A stretch of DNA of 64,000 bases from Fagopyrum homotropicum (GCA_033239125.1 BSWB01000004.1:122149235-122213234); one strand, 5' to 3'; shown: positions 9,994-22,564, counted from the first letter of the stretch. Program-made: numbers and translations. Notes: generated by a model not told the origin, from the sequence alone.

Positions 9994-11016
9994 ATGGCTA
10001 CATTTGATCCAGCCTGGATAGAAAGACAAAGTTCTAGGACAGACCATTATGAATACTTGGAAGAGAAATACTCATTCTATTGGTTCGACAATGAAAGGGG
10101 AAGAGAAGAGGCCATTAAGGATGAGCTTGCGATATGGGATGAGCTGAATGTCCCTAGAAAGATTTATGAGCAACCTCTTGAAGATTCGCTTTAATCAAAA
10201 TGGGAGAAGATGATGAAGAAGTTGGAGGAGCTCAAGGAAAACACCCTATCATATGCTAAGCCGAAAGAGGAGCATGAGGAAGTGTGGCAAGTTTCAAGCA
10301 TTCCTCCAATCGAACCGGAAGTTTCTCCTGAAGCTTTTGAGGAAGAGAAAGAAGTGGAAGATCTCGATCCAACTGTTGAAACATCGGCCGAGTTTGAAGT
10401 AAGATCGGCCGAGGTGGAAGAGAGACCGGACGAGGTGGATGAGAATCCAACTGAGTTGGGAAAGATTTCGTGTGTGGATTATCACCCTATCATGAAACTT
10501 GTCCCAATATTTGAAGAACTTTATAAGGTACTTGCTCCTACTCCCTTTAAAGTTCTAGATTTCTTCAGGGATGCACCGAAGAGTTGGAGGTCTCTTCCGA
10601 AAGAACCTCCTAAGATCAAGATAAAACCTCCCTTGAATTTGCTGAAAGTAAATGCTCCTTGGACTGAAAGGAGAGGAGTTAACAAGCGCTTCACCGCTAA
10701 GGCAACGAAGTGTTATTTGTTCAAGTATGGGGTCACTCACGTTACAAAGACCTTGTACTATCCCCAAGCTGGAGATGGGGGAGCTAAGTGGATTCCCGAG
10801 AAGCTGATTTCCCGATCCAGGAAAGGATGGGATGCAAAACTGAGTTATGTCCCACAGAAGCATAGAAAGACCGGTAAGATTCCGGTCAGAATTAAACCAT
10901 ACGAGCTTGTACGTGGGAGATCCTACCATTTGCCGGTGAAATTGGGAACTGGAACCTTCTTGGAAGAATTCTATGATGGATGTGATGAGCACTCCAAGAT
11001 ATTCGAGGTACATTGA
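9994..11016 (+). pseudogene. C1 relic ORF: unknown N-terminal part joined to a rewritten integrase segment
   Basis: One frame of about 340 codons with a single TAA at 10192-10194 (open pieces 9994-10194 and 10210-11016). Residues 1-66 (MATFDPAWIERQ...) and the following Glu-rich segment match no family I recognise. From about nt 10690 the protein follows Athila integrase: FKYGVTHVTKTLYYPQ, then SRSRKGWDAKL and YELVRGRSYHLPVKL align with AKYGVTHKIATPYHPQ, SRTRKDWSLKL and YNLVYGKSCHLPVEL in A1. The catalytic Glu motif (SGQVEISN) is replaced by GDGGAKW and the Asp motifs are absent, so it cannot be an active integrase. It is nonetheless largely open, which is unusual for a neutral relic. Confidence 0.7.
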
Positions 11017-11054
11017 GTAAATCCATGAGGAAAGGTCCAACTAGCGACCTTAAA

Positions 11055-11080
11055 TCAAGCGCTTCTTGGGAGGCAACCCA
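11055..11080 (+). other. Conserved post-pol hairpin H1 (C1)
   Basis: CTTGGGAGGCAACCCAAG follows AAGCGCTT, as in A1. It is retained although the upstream gene is only a relic, which argues for a cis role. Confidence 0.8.
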
Positions 11081-11450
11081 AGGTATTGCTTTCTTTTCCC
11101 TTATCTAGCTTGGTTTAGATTGTTTGTTTCATTTTGTTTTTGCGTCCTCCTAGATAGAAACCAGGTACTCTCTAAGAAGGAATTACAACTCAGGAGCTAC
11201 ATGGAAGGACTAATGTTCGAGAAGTTGAGAAAACGGAGCTTGACTGAGATACATCTCGGATGCTTTCAGAACGCCTCGACCGAGATGTTCTTCGCCAACC
11301 GAGATGATCTTATCTGGGAGATGTTTCTTATTTTATTATGCAGTTCAGCTAGGTCCGGTGAGTATTCTGATTTCCTTAGACTTATATTTGACCCATTGGG
11401 ACAATGTGTCCCAAGTATGGGGTATTTGGATGTATTTATGTGACCTTATG
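11081..11450 (+). promoter_or_regulatory. C1 palindrome cluster and hairpin/PPT-like module
   Basis: C-family half- and full sites lie at about 11238-11310 (for example CCTCGACCGAGATG). The ATHILA gene expected here is missing: sequence like 51118-51200 of C2 passes directly into sequence like C2's post-ATHILA region. The hairpin at 11394-11406 (CATT/AATG around GGGAC) overlaps an alternative TTGGGACA/TGTCCCAA stem and is followed by AAGTATGGGG at 11413-11422. The Tekay-like element then interrupts at TTATG (11446-11450). Confidence 0.65.
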
Positions 11451-14312
11451 TGTAACACCCCAAATTTTACAACTTGGGGAGTTACTGGTGAGGACCGCAC
11501 AGTGGGTCCCGACCTTAGTTTGACAACAACTTAACATGATCTTACAACAAGGCACAAATAAGGAAAACTAGAAATCATAAAATAATTCTTAACAATGTAT
11601 GAATGTGACCAGAACAACTAACAGCCGGAAAACGTAATATAACAAAGTACGGAAAGAACGACAAGAAAAAAAGTCCAACTGAAAACCCACAAATGGAGAA
11701 ACTGTAAAACGTCCTAAAGTACGACACCCCGGCTGACCACTACCGTCCGGATCACTCGGCATCTGCTCTAACCTGTGGCAAATCTACACAACATATCAAC
11801 CGTTAGCTAACTATCCAAATATAAGTAGAATGACAACAGCACAAACACAAGTAGAAACAAAATAAACAAACATCATGCTGGCACTCAACCGTTTATTATC
11901 TATTATTTAAGTGATTCACATTATTCAATTTAAGTTGTGGCACGAGAGCTATTAACAGCTCTCGCCTCCGTTCCTTATCCAACTGGGTGTAGGTCTAGCT
12001 GACCTCCGCCGGTAGCATCACTACAAACCGAGTATGGACGAGTCCCTAAAGAAACCCCCAGCGCTCGCAAGCTAACTGAGCAGAATGCCACCGCCCTTTA
12101 CTCTTAGGCCAAGTATAGGTCGGTAATTATATATCACAACCTATCTCTCTAAACATTTCAATCACACACCACTATCATCATTCATGCTCATATTTAGAAG
12201 TCAGCTAAGTAAGCCCAAAGGACTTACCTGGTATAAAGCTCGACTCTCTGTAAACCAAACTCGCTCTGTAAACTTTAGCAACTCAGTTGCTTGTCAAAGG
12301 GGATAAGTGCATTAGCACACTCCCACGTAGTTAGAAGTCTAAGACTTCTAAGATGGAATAATGTTATAAGACATAACTAGTTACAGTACTAATTTAGGGT
12401 AAAATGACCATTTTACCCTTGGTCTCGAAATTCCCGAAATTTCCAAAATTCATGTTTAAACTCCTATTTGAGATTCTAAAATCATATTCCAACTCCTAAA
12501 GTTTAGTTTTGTTACCAACTGTCACTTTTCTTATTTCCCTATTTTCCAAAAGGTCGTAAAGGTCTAACTTCGGTTCCAAATATAAAATTCGTAACAGCTT
12601 ATAATAATTCCGAATTAATTCTCTAGATCATCTATGATGTTCCATCTACTCTTAGGAGCAAGAATTCCTCAAAACTGTTCAGCCATTATTCTTATAAAAA
12701 TTCACAAAGTTGGCTACCCCACTCACAATTTCTATACTTGGCCAAAATCCTAAGTTTACCAAAAACTGCTCAACTACCTAACTTCGGAAGCTTATAACTT
12801 CTAATCCAACCGTTCATTTCTTCCCAAATTTTGATAGAGTAAACTACGTACATCTATCTATCATCTATTAAAATCTCAACGGTGGATCTTTCCCCTAACT
12901 CTCAAACATTGATCCTCAACATTGACCATTACACACTTACAAGGTTGAGTTCTACAATGAGTTTTTTTTTCATTTCTATTTCTAATGCAATCTAATCTAC
13001 TCTCATTATCATCCAGTTATCATCAATTGGAACTACAGGAGACTTCAACAAAACTCATTTACTATCCCTCCATTTCCTTGGCTTGATTTCCATTCATAAC
13101 AAAACCGAAAACATATATAATCTATACACTTATAACATCTAGAGGGCAAGAATTGGACTGCAGAAGAGAGATGACTCACCTCTTCAACAGCTACTGGACT
13201 GAGGCGCCTTCAAACGGTTCCGGATGGCCTTCTGGCTTCCTCGGCGTGACAGATCAGGAGGAGGGGAGTGAGGGTTCGGCTTGGCTCTACTGCTGCAGTG
13301 ATTGGAGGACTCTTCCCAGCCTCACTGCTGTCATGGAGTGATCGAGATGAAGGTTGTCATCACAGGTAAGGAGGTGTGAGTCCTCATGATCGACCAATTA
13401 AAGAGATGAAGATGAGTAGGTATATGGATCCTTACCGAAATAGACAGAAGAAGACGGAGTTCAGTCCGATCCAGAGGAGGCTGCGTCGGACGTTGATGGG
13501 CTGTAAGGAACGGTTGGTAAGTGTGGTAGGACAGAAGAGATGGATTCACTGCTGCTGCTCTAACGGTTGTACGTGTGTGGAAGACGACGTTCACAAGCAA
13601 GGAAGGAATCAGAAGAGGCGAGGTGCACTGGTGAATCTGGACGGAATGAGTGCTTGCAGCGCATAAGGAAGGAAATCGTAAGAGGCAATCTGGCGTGAAA
13701 TTAGGGCAGTTACGGGATTCCTTACCTTATTAACACAGCAGTTACGTGGAAGATCAAAGGAATGGAGCGTTGCTGCTCTCCTCCTTCCAGATGGGCTCGA
13801 GTTCCAGTTGGGCTGGCAACCAGCGAGGACGCTGGGCTGAGCGCGCGGGCTGCTGAAGTAGATCACGGACTGGGCTGGAGTTGGCGCTGTTGGCAATGAC
13901 GGGCTGAAGTTGATGCTGCGGACAAGACACAACAGTGGGCTGCTGGGCTGCGGACAAGGCATAACAGTGGCTGCTGGGCTGCGGACGCTGGGCTAGCTGG
14001 CGCTGGACAAGGCAAGCAGTGGGCGGCTGGGCCGCAGTCCGGAATCGAGATCCCGACCATGAATGCACGGAATAAACGGATACGGCTTATATTACAGTTT
14101 ATGATTGGTTATAAAAACCCTATCATTTTATGTGAAGGTAAGCTACATAAAATGATAAACTTATAAAGGGTTCTATCATTTTATGTGAAGGAGGTCTACA
14201 TAAAATGATAAATTTTATCATAATATGTCTAACTAAGTAGACGGATATGAATCAACTGATCGAGATCGGGTTTATATCAGAAATAGACGGAATAAAAATT
14301 CCGGATATTACA
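11451..14312 (-). repeat. 3' LTR of the Tekay-like element
   Basis: 2862 bp. It includes two consecutive perfect hairpins with 13-bp arms, TATCATTTTATGT / ACATAAAATGATA (14121-14157 and 14174-14210), close to the element-sense LTR start. Several open frames (for example 13331-13962) recur identically in the other LTR; they are LTR sequence with no known protein similarity. Confidence 0.93.
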
Positions 14313-14488
14313 TCAGTACCCCCTTAAAATAAGTTTCGTCCCGAAACTTAGAATAAGGTATCTACCCCAAACATTTCCCTTCAAGAGTTATATTCTAGCA
14401 TGCAAACTAATCACGTCATCAAGCACATAAACATAAACAATCTTTTAAACATATAATCACAGAAATCATATAAGGTATCGTCTCAGTA
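14313..14488 (-). other. 3' UTR and polypurine tract of the Tekay-like element
   Basis: Between the INT stop and the 3' LTR. In element sense it ends AAGGGGGTACTGA next to the LTR, a good polypurine tract (14313-14328). Nothing else is seen. Confidence 0.7.
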
Positions 14489-16028
14489 CTAACCCGTCGG
14501 TACTGAGGTAGCGGCTAACTCCGCAAAGAACTCAGGGTAATTACGTCTAATACTCTCCTCTGTCTCCCAGGTAGCCTCATCAGCTCCTCGTCTAGACCAC
14601 TGAATCCTCAGCATCGGTATCTCCTTAGAACACAGGCGCCTAACACTACGCTCTAGGACGGCTACTGGATACTCCACAAAAGTGTGGTCTGGCTCGACTA
14701 TCAGGTCCTCATGACTGATGACGTGTCTAGGATCCGGTATGTACTCTCTCAGCTGAGATACATGAAAAACTGGGTGTACTCCCTCTAATCTCGATGGCAG
14801 TGCTAGTCGGTAGGCAACCTCTCTGACTCTCTCTACGATCTCAAATGGGCCGACATATCGGGGACTCATCTTCCCCTTAATGCCGAAACGTCTAACTCCT
14901 CTCGTAGGTGACACTCTCAACCACACCTGTGCACCTACTGTAAACTCCAAAGGTCGACGCCTTTTGTCGGCGTAGGACTTCTGACGACTCTGAGCTGCTA
15001 ACATCCTCTCCCGGACTAAGGCAATCCGGGCGATGTCATCCTGTATATGGTCTGGTACTACCCCTTCAACCTTGCTAGGCTCATCCCAACACAACGGCGT
15101 ACGACATCTCCGCCCATACAGAGCCTCATAAGGTGCCATCCCAATAGACGCATACCAACTGTTAATATATGAAAACTCTACTAGTGGGAGATGATCTGGC
15201 CATACCTGTCCCCAATCTAGCACACATGCCCGCAACATGTCCTCTAAGGTCTGAATGGTCCTCTCAGACTGACCGTCTGTCTGTGGGTGGTAGGCAGTGG
15301 TAAAGTGGAGACTCGTCCCCAGAGCGGTATGTACCTGCTGCCAAAACCTCGAGGTAAAACGTCCATCCCTGTCGGAGACGATAGTCCTCGGTACTCCATG
15401 GAGTCTCACAATGTGCCTGGTGAACTCCTCTGCTAGACGACTTACCGGCCACGTTTCCTTAATCGGAATGAAACGTGCGGTCTTCGTTAGACGGTCTACC
15501 ACTACCCAAATGGCATCAAAACCTCTGCTGAGCCTCAATCCTGTAACAAAATCCATAGATATATCTTCCCACTTCCAATATGGTACTGGAAGTGGGTGTA
15601 CCTCTCCTCCGGATCTACGATGCTCAATCTTGACCTGCTGACAGGTCGCACACTGGGCTACATATCGGGCCACATCAGGCTTCAAACCACCCCACCAGAA
15701 GGAACGTCTCACGTCCTTATACATCTTACTCGCTCCTGGATGTACGGAGTAAGGGGTAGCATGAGCCTCACCTAGTATCCTCTGTCTCAACTCAATGTCT
15801 GATGGCACAGAGATACGGTCCTGCCGTCTCATCACTCCATCGGCACCAATAGTGAACTGAGGTGCCTCATCTCGTGACATCCGGTCTCGGATCCGGGTCA
15901 AAGTCGGACAGGTCTCCTGCTTCTGCCGGATCTCACCCAACAGGTCAGGAAGTAACTCTAAGGTGGCTAACTGATGAGCTGTATCGGGGAACTGGATCTC
16001 TACCTCCAACCAAGCTAAGTCTCTCTAT
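14489..16028 (-). pseudogene. Integrase of the Tekay-like element (C-terminal pol)
   Basis: An open frame of 506 codons (Met at 16009) holding a nearly complete integrase. It has the HHCC zinc finger (H...C-X2-C in HPGASKMYKDV...CATCQQVK), a core with Asp in DFVTGL, Asp in VSDRDGRF and Glu in DGQSERTIQ, and a GPF-type C-terminal domain (RYVGPFEI). The chromovirus tail RLEGVHPVFHVSQL...ATWETEESIRRNYPEFF is a degenerate chromodomain-like end. The frame continues that of RT and RNase H and is separated from them by stops. All catalytic residues are present here, but the polyprotein is broken upstream. Confidence 0.9.
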
Positions 16029-16441
16029 AACTGTGGCTGTACTGTCAACCTAGCTATCGCCTTCTCCCGAGGCGTCTTCCGACTCAAAGCGTCAGCAACT
16101 ACATTCGCCTTTCCGGGGTGGTAGAGAATCTCAAGGTCGAAATCCTTGATCAATTCTAGCCACCACCTCTGGCGGTTATTCAACTCCCGCTGAGTGAATA
16201 TGTACTTCAGACTCTTATGGTCTGTGAAGATCTAACAGGTCGCTCCATAGAGATAATGACGCCAGATCTTAAGAGCATGCACTACCGCTGCTAACTCCAG
16301 GTCATGGGTGGGGTAGTTCTCCTCATATGTCTTCAGCTGTCGAGACGCATACGCTATGACCTTACCCCTCTGCATCAAGACACACCCCAAGCCCAGCTTG
16401 GATGCGTCACTGTACACTACAAAGTCCTCTGTACCCTCAGG
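16029..16441 (-). pseudogene. RNase H region of the Tekay-like element
   Basis: Open piece 16232-16417 (YSDASKLGLGCVLMQRGKVIAYASRQLK...) with the RNase H Asp, bounded by stops at about 16442 and 16232 in the same frame as RT and INT. The next stop is near 16028. It would remove RNase H from the 3' part of the polyprotein. Confidence 0.85.
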
Positions 16442-17668
16442 TTATGCTAAGATCGGAGCAGACGTCAATCTCCTCTTCAGCTCCTCAAAACTCTGCTGAC
16501 ACGGCTCAGACCAGACGAACCGAGTAGTCTTCCTTAGGAGAGAAGTAAGTGGTCGGGCGATTAGGGAAAACCCTTCCACAAACCGACGGTAATAACCTGC
16601 CAATCCAAGGAAGCTGCGAACCTCCGTAATATTCTTCGGAGGTTGCCAAGAGGACACTGACTCAATCTTCGCCGGGTCGACCTTAATCCCCTCAGCAGTC
16701 ACTACATGGCCTAGGAAAGCCACCTCTGACATCCAGAACTCACACTTGGATAGCTTAGCATATAGTTGGCTATCCTGTAGAACCTGCAACACTGTCCTCA
16801 AGTGTCCGGTATGCTCCTCTCGACTTCTAGAGTAAACTAGAATGTCGTCAATGAAGACCACTACAAACTGGTCTAAGAAGTCGATGAAAATCCCATTCAT
16901 CAACTCCATAAATACTGCTGGCACATTAGTGAGCCCGAACGGCATCACTACAAACTTATAGTGGCCATACCTAGTCCGGAATGCCGTCTTAGGTATGTCC
17001 TGGTCTCTCACTCTCAGCTGGTGATACCCCGATCTAAAATCTATCCTCGAGAACACTGACGCCCCATGTAGCTGGTCCAGCAGATCATCTATGCGAGGCA
17101 GTGGATACTTATTCTTGATGGTGACCTTGTTCAACTCTCGGTAGTCAATACACAGCCTCATCGATCCATCCTTCTTCCTCACAAACAATACTGGTGCGCC
17201 CCAGGGAGAAACACTAGGGCGTATGAAGCCCTTCTCTGCTAACTCCTCTAACTGCTTCTTCAGCTCAAGCAGCTCTATCGGGGCCATGCGGTACGGGGCC
17301 TTCGAGATCGGTCTCGTGCCCGGCTCTAACTCGATACTAAAGTCAACACTCCTCTGTGGAGGTAGCCCTAGTAAGTCGTCACTGAATACCTCTGCAAACT
17401 CGCAGGCAACTGGTATCTCCTCTACTGTCAGGCTTTTGCGCTCCTTCATGGCATAACACCAGAAGGCCTCGCAACCCTGTGCTATCAATCTGGCTGCTCT
17501 CACTGCGCTAATAACTGTGCCGGACTTTCCGAGGTCCCAACCTCGGAATATCACTCTGTGACCCTCCTCAGTGGCGACAGTCACAGTCCTCCTACCAATA
17601 TCCAAGACGGCTCCATGTCTAGTCATCCAATCTATCCCCAATATCACGTCCTCATGGGCTAAGGGCAT
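16442..17668 (-). pseudogene. Reverse transcriptase of the Tekay-like element
   Basis: A 408-codon frame with all RT blocks: SPWGAPVLFVRKKDGSMRLC, IDYRELN, FRSGYHQLRV, MPFGLTNVPAVF and the catalytic FIDDILVYS. It ends in the connection region (FLGLAGYYRRFVEGFS). The adjacent PR piece is in another frame, so a frameshift lies around 17670-17690. A stop at about 16442 separates it from RNase H. Confidence 0.92.
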
Positions 17669-17682
17669 AACTAGAAAATCTA

Positions 17683-17940
17683 CTAACCATATCCGGCCTC
17701 CCAGATGAATAGGGCAGTCATAAATCTCTCAGGATCCTCTAACCTTACCCCCATCTGGTAACCCAACCACAAAAGGTACACCTCTACTGTAGCTAATGAC
17801 AACCTATCTACACATGCATCTGATATAAAGGAGTGCATAGCACCCGTATCAAATAAAACTCGCACAGGTAAGTCATGGATCCAAATAGTACCTGTGGTCG
17901 CAGGTGCTGCAGGCTGCTCAGTGTTCCTCAGCTTGAACAC
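17683..17940 (-). pseudogene. Protease region of the Tekay-like element
   Basis: An 85-codon piece with the retroviral aspartic protease signature VLFDTGAMHSFIS (active Asp in DTGA). It is in the same frame as gag but separated from it by a stop at 18073-18075, and out of frame with RT. Confidence 0.85.
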
Positions 17941-18072
17941 TCTCGATGGTCCTCCTCTGGTGTCAGTGGTACTACTACGTCCTCTGCCACGACCTGATCC
18001 CTGTGCCGTACTGTATGAAGCCGGATGCCCTAGGGCCCGGTACTGTTGCTGCTGCTGACTCGGTGCTCGGTA

Positions 18073-19170
18073 CTAAGGAGGTCTTTGTACACTCTTCTCA
18101 GCACCCGCAGGAGAAGATCCCTGCTGAGAAGGGGCCCTACCCTGACGGCAGAAGGTGGCTCTGTGTCCCGGCTTCCCACAAGTGAAGCAAGTGATAGGTG
18201 GTCTCCGGCAATCTGTCTTAATGTGATCGCGGCTACCACAGTTAAAACACTGCCGATCTCTACTGGGAGTCTGGACTGTAGAGTGGTAGCTGGACCTTCC
18301 TTGAGTATGTCCTCGACCATAACCTGCTACTGCTGCACTACTACCAGCATGTCCTGTCCTCTGCCGCTTATCCGGCCCACTAGACTGAACTGCTTTCCTC
18401 GAAGCTGGCCTATCTCTCTCATAAGCAGAGGCCCTATCCTGATAATCAGACAAGGTCTCACAGCGGAATCCAGCTAGATAGGATCGGGTACTCTCTCTCA
18501 ATCTCCTGGAGAAAAGGTAAACATGCTGCTCTTCTGGAGGTGCAGATGGTCCAAGTAAGGTCAGCTCTTTCTGAAACTTCTTTATGGCTGCAATAATCGG
18601 GATATCCTCAAATCTCGCCTCAATGAAATCCTGGAATCTCTCCCTACTCAGCGAAACTGGACAGTACCTATCCCTAACAATGTTCCTCATCTGCTCCCAA
18701 CTGGTGACTCGGCCACGAATGGTACGCCACCATGAATGAGCATCATCTATGAAACAGGTCTGCACCAAATCCACCTGTCGATCCTCGGGACAACGTATTG
18801 CCTCCAAAGCAGTCTCTATCTTTCCTATCCAGTGCTCCAACTCTAGCCCTATTTCTCCACTGAATGAAGGAACCTTCTGAGAGTTGAAAGCCTTCAACCA
18901 CTCATCCGGTCTCGGTGCTCTAGACCCAGTAGGCGCCCTATCAACATTAGCTCTCCTCTCAGATACAGCCGGCACCTGAGACACTCCCTGTGTCACCTGA
19001 GCTGACCTAGCCGGTACCACCGGTGGTACCTGGGTAAGCCTCTCAACTCTGGCAGCTTCCTCCATACGCTCAACGTAGGCTCTGTACTCCCTATACTCCG
19101 ATGCTCCAATAGAAACACGTCCTGACTCAGTAGAACGTGCTCCTTGCGCTCCAGACCTTGGCGGTCTCAT
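18073..19170 (-). pseudogene. Gag of the Tekay-like element
   Basis: A 365-codon frame with a retrotransposon gag capsid domain (about residues 90-250: PSFSGEIGLELEHWIGKIE..., SWWRTIRGRVTSWEQ) and two CCHC zinc knuckles, CFNCGSRDHIKTDC and CFTCGKPGHRATFC, both C-X2-C-X4-H-X4-C. The N terminus is probably damaged: an upstream in-sense Met at 19405 (MARTRAAQVTG) runs into a stop in a different frame. A TAG at 18073-18075 separates gag from PR in the same frame. Confidence 0.88.
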
Positions 19171-19673
19171 GCCTGACCTCGGGGCCTACACTCTCAGCTA
19201 CCTCTTCCACAGCAGCCTCTGGTATGCTTGCTGCATGTGGATCTTCTCGAGGAACTCGTCCTCGACCTCTCCCTAGTGGAGGTCTACCTCCACGACCACG
19301 CCCTCTAACAGTAGGGGTGCTATCAACTCGATCTTGTCAGACTGGGGGAAGGGGGGGACGACCCCTACCTCAGCCAGTCACTTGTGCAGCCCTAGTACGT
19401 GCCATCTGCACGAATGGTAACCACTACAGTTATAAACTAACTAATCTATTATAACAGTCAAAGTCTATAATAATAATACTAAGAATACCGAGATCCGCAG
19501 AGGTAGTGGTGGTCATCCGTACTTTCTATCCCAACCCGACTCTGTATGCATTTTAAAACCAAAATCTTCTTTGGAAAACTCAGACTCCTTTCGGGTTTTG
19601 TTTATTTACTTATATGACCTTTTTAGAAGATTTCAAGTGCCATTGTTGCCAACCTAGAGCTCTGATACCAAGT
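19171..19673 (-). other. 5' leader of the Tekay-like element with damaged gag start
   Basis: Between the 5' LTR and the open gag frame. It contains the PBS next to the LTR and the probable original gag start (19405), now cut off by frame damage. A GC-rich run lies near 19345-19360. Nothing else is seen. Confidence 0.6.
19659..19670 (-). other. Primer-binding site (initiator-Met tRNA type)
   Basis: On the minus strand, four bases after the LTR end, reads TGGTATCAGAGC, complementary to the 3' end of plant initiator tRNA-Met, the usual chromovirus primer. Confidence 0.88.
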
Positions 19674-22564
19674 TGTAACACCCCAAATTTTACAACTTGG
19701 GGATTTACTGGTGAGGACCGCACAGTGGGTCCCGACCTTAGTTTGACAACAACTTAACATGATCTTACAACAAGGCACAGATAAGGAAAACCAGAAATCA
19801 TAAAATAATTCTTAACAATGTATGAATGTGACCAGAACAACTAACAGCCGGAAAACGTAATATAACAAAGTACGGAAAGAACGACAAGAAACAAAGTCCA
19901 ACTGAAAACCCACAAATGGAGAAACTGTAAAACGTCCTAAAGTACGACACCCCGGCTGACCACTAACGTCCGGATCACTCGGCATCTGCTCTAACCTGTG
20001 GCAAATCTACACAACATATCAACCGTTAGCTAACTATCCAAATATAAGTAGAATGACAACAGCACAAACACAAGTAGAAACAAAATAAACAAACATCATG
20101 CTGGCACTCAACCGTTTATTATCTATTATTTAAGTGATTCACATTATTCAATTTAAGTTGTGGCACGAGAGCTATTAACAGCTCTCGCCTCCATTCCTTA
20201 TCCAACTGGGTGTAGGTCTAGCTGACCTCCGCCGGTAGCATCACTACAAACCGAGTATGGACTAGTCCCTAAAGAAACCCCCAGCGCTCGCAAGCTAACT
20301 GACTAGAATGCCACCGCCCGTTACTCTTAGGCCAAGTATAGGTCGGTAATTATATATCACAACCTATCTCTCTAAACATTTCAATCACACACCACTATCA
20401 TCATTCATGCTCATATTTAGAAGTCAGCTAAGTAAGCCCAAAGAACTTACCTGGTATAAAGCTCGACTCTTTGTAAACCAAACTCGCTCTGTAAACTGTA
20501 GCAACTCAGTTGCCTGTCAAAGGGGATAAGTGCATTAGCACACTCCCACGTAGTTAGAAGTCTAAGACTTCTAAGATGGAATAACGTAGTAAGACATAAC
20601 TAGTTACAGTACTAATTTAGGGTAAAATGACCATTTTACCCTTGGTCTCGAAATTCCCGAAATTTCCAAAATTCATGTTTAAACTCCTATTTGAGATTCT
20701 AAAATCATATTCCAACTCCTAAAGTTTAGTTTTGTTACCAACTGTCACTTTTCTTATTTCCCTATTTTCCAAAAGGTCGTAAAGGTCTAACTTCGGTTCC
20801 AAATATAAAATTCGTAACAGCTTATAATAATTCCGAATTAATTCTCTAGATCATCTATGATGTTCCATCTACTCTTAGGACCAAGAATTCCTCAAAACTG
20901 TTCAGCCATTATTCTTATAAAAATTCACAAAGTTGGCTACCCCACTCACAATTTCTATACTTAGCCAAAATCCTAAGTTTACCAAAAACTGCTCAACTAC
21001 CTAACTTCGGAAGCTTATAACTTCTAATCCAACCGTTCATTTCTTCCCAAATTTTGGTAGAGTAAACTACGTACATCTATCTATCATCTATTAAAATCTC
21101 AACGGTGGATCTTTCCCCTAACTCTCAAACATTGATCCTCAACATTGACCATTACACACTTACAAAGTTGAGTTCTACAATGAGTTTTTTTTTCATTTCT
21201 ATTTCTAATGCAATCTAATCTACTCTCATTATCATCCAGTTATCATCAATTGGAACTACAGGAGACTTCAACAAAACTCATTTACTATCCCTCCATTTCC
21301 TTGGCTTGATTTCCATTCATAACAAAACCGAAAACATATATAATCTATACACTTATAACATCTAGAGGGCAAGAATTGGACTGCAGAAGAGAGATGACTC
21401 ACCTCTTCAACAGCTACTGGACTGAGGCGCCTTCAAACGGTTCCGGATGGCCTTCTGGCTTCCTCGGCGTGACAGATTAGGAGGAGGGGAGTGAGGGTTC
21501 GGCTTGGCTCTACTGCTGCAGTGATTGGAGGACTCTTCCCAGCCTCACTGCTGTCATGGAGTGATCGAGATGAAGGTTGTCATCACAGGTAAGGAGGTGT
21601 GAGTCCTCATGATCGACCAATTAAAGAGATGAAGATGAGTAGGTATATGGATCCTTACCGAAATAGACAGAAGAAGACGGAGTTCAGTCCGATCCAGAGG
21701 AGGCTGCGTCGGACGTTGATGGGCTGTAAGGAACGGTTGGTAAGTGTGGTAGGACAGAAGAGATGGATTCACTGCTGCTGCTCTAACGGTTGTACGTGTG
21801 TGGAAGACGACGTTCACAAGCAAGGAAGGAATCAGAAGAGGCGAGGTGCACTGGTGAATCTGGACGGAATGAGTGCTTGCAGCGCATAAGGAAGGAAATC
21901 GTAAGAGGCAATCTGGCGTGAAATTAGGGCAGTTACGGGATTCCTTACCTTATTAACACAGCAGTTACGTGGAAGATCAAAGGAATGGAGCGTTGCTGCT
22001 CTCCTCCTTCCAGATGGGCTCGAGTTCCAGTTGGGCTGGCAACCAGCGAGGACGCTGGGCTGAGCGCGCGGGCTGCTGAAGTAGATCACGGACTGGGCTG
22101 GAGTTGGCGTTGTTGGCAATGACGGGCTGAAGTTGATGCTGCTGGCAATGACGGGCTGAAGTTGATGCTGCGGACAAGACACAACAGTGGGCTGCTGGGC
22201 TGCGGACAAGGCATAACAGTGGCTGCTGGGCTGCGGACGCTGGGCTAGCTGGCGCTGGACAAGGCAAGCAGTGGGCGGCTGGGCCGCAGTCCGGAATCGA
22301 GATCCCGACCATGAATGCACGGAATAAACGGATACGGCTTATATTACAGTTTATGATTGGTTATAAAAACCCTATCATTTTATGTGAAGGTAAGCTACAT
22401 AAAATGATAAACTTATAAAGGGTTCTATCATTTTATGTGAAGGAGGTCTACATAAAATGATAAATTTTATCATAATATGTCTAACTAAGTAGACGGATAT
22501 GAATCAACTGATCGAGATCGGGTTTATATCAGAAATAGACGGAATAAAAATTCCGGATATTACA
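19674..22564 (-). repeat. 5' LTR of the Tekay-like element
   Basis: 2891 bp, 29 bp longer than its partner. The difference is a tandem duplication at about 22113-22170 containing GACGGGCTGAAGTTGATGCT twice. The double hairpin recurs at about 22373-22462. Confidence 0.93.

Larger units (their letters stand above)
11451..22564 (-). mobile_element. Complete Tekay/Del-like chromovirus (minus strand)
   Basis: An 11.1-kb Ty3/Gypsy element with two LTRs (11451-14312 and 19674-22564), each TGTAA...TTACA. The 5-bp TSD is exact: TTATG at 11446-11450 and 22565-22569. Read on the minus strand: 5' LTR, initiator-Met PBS, gag with two CCHC knuckles, PR, RT, RNase H, INT with a chromovirus C-terminal tail, PPT, 3' LTR. 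Coding is disabled by stops and a frameshift. The LTRs are nearly identical apart from one 29-bp duplication and scattered substitutions, so the insertion is fairly recent and is the youngest layer in its stack. Confidence 0.95.

Noticed and set aside
13331..14068. Open frames of 89-117 codons on both strands in the Tekay LTRs, repeated at 21554-22320
   Set aside because: They lie wholly inside LTRs, are duplicated because LTRs are duplicated, and show low-complexity translation with no recognisable domain.
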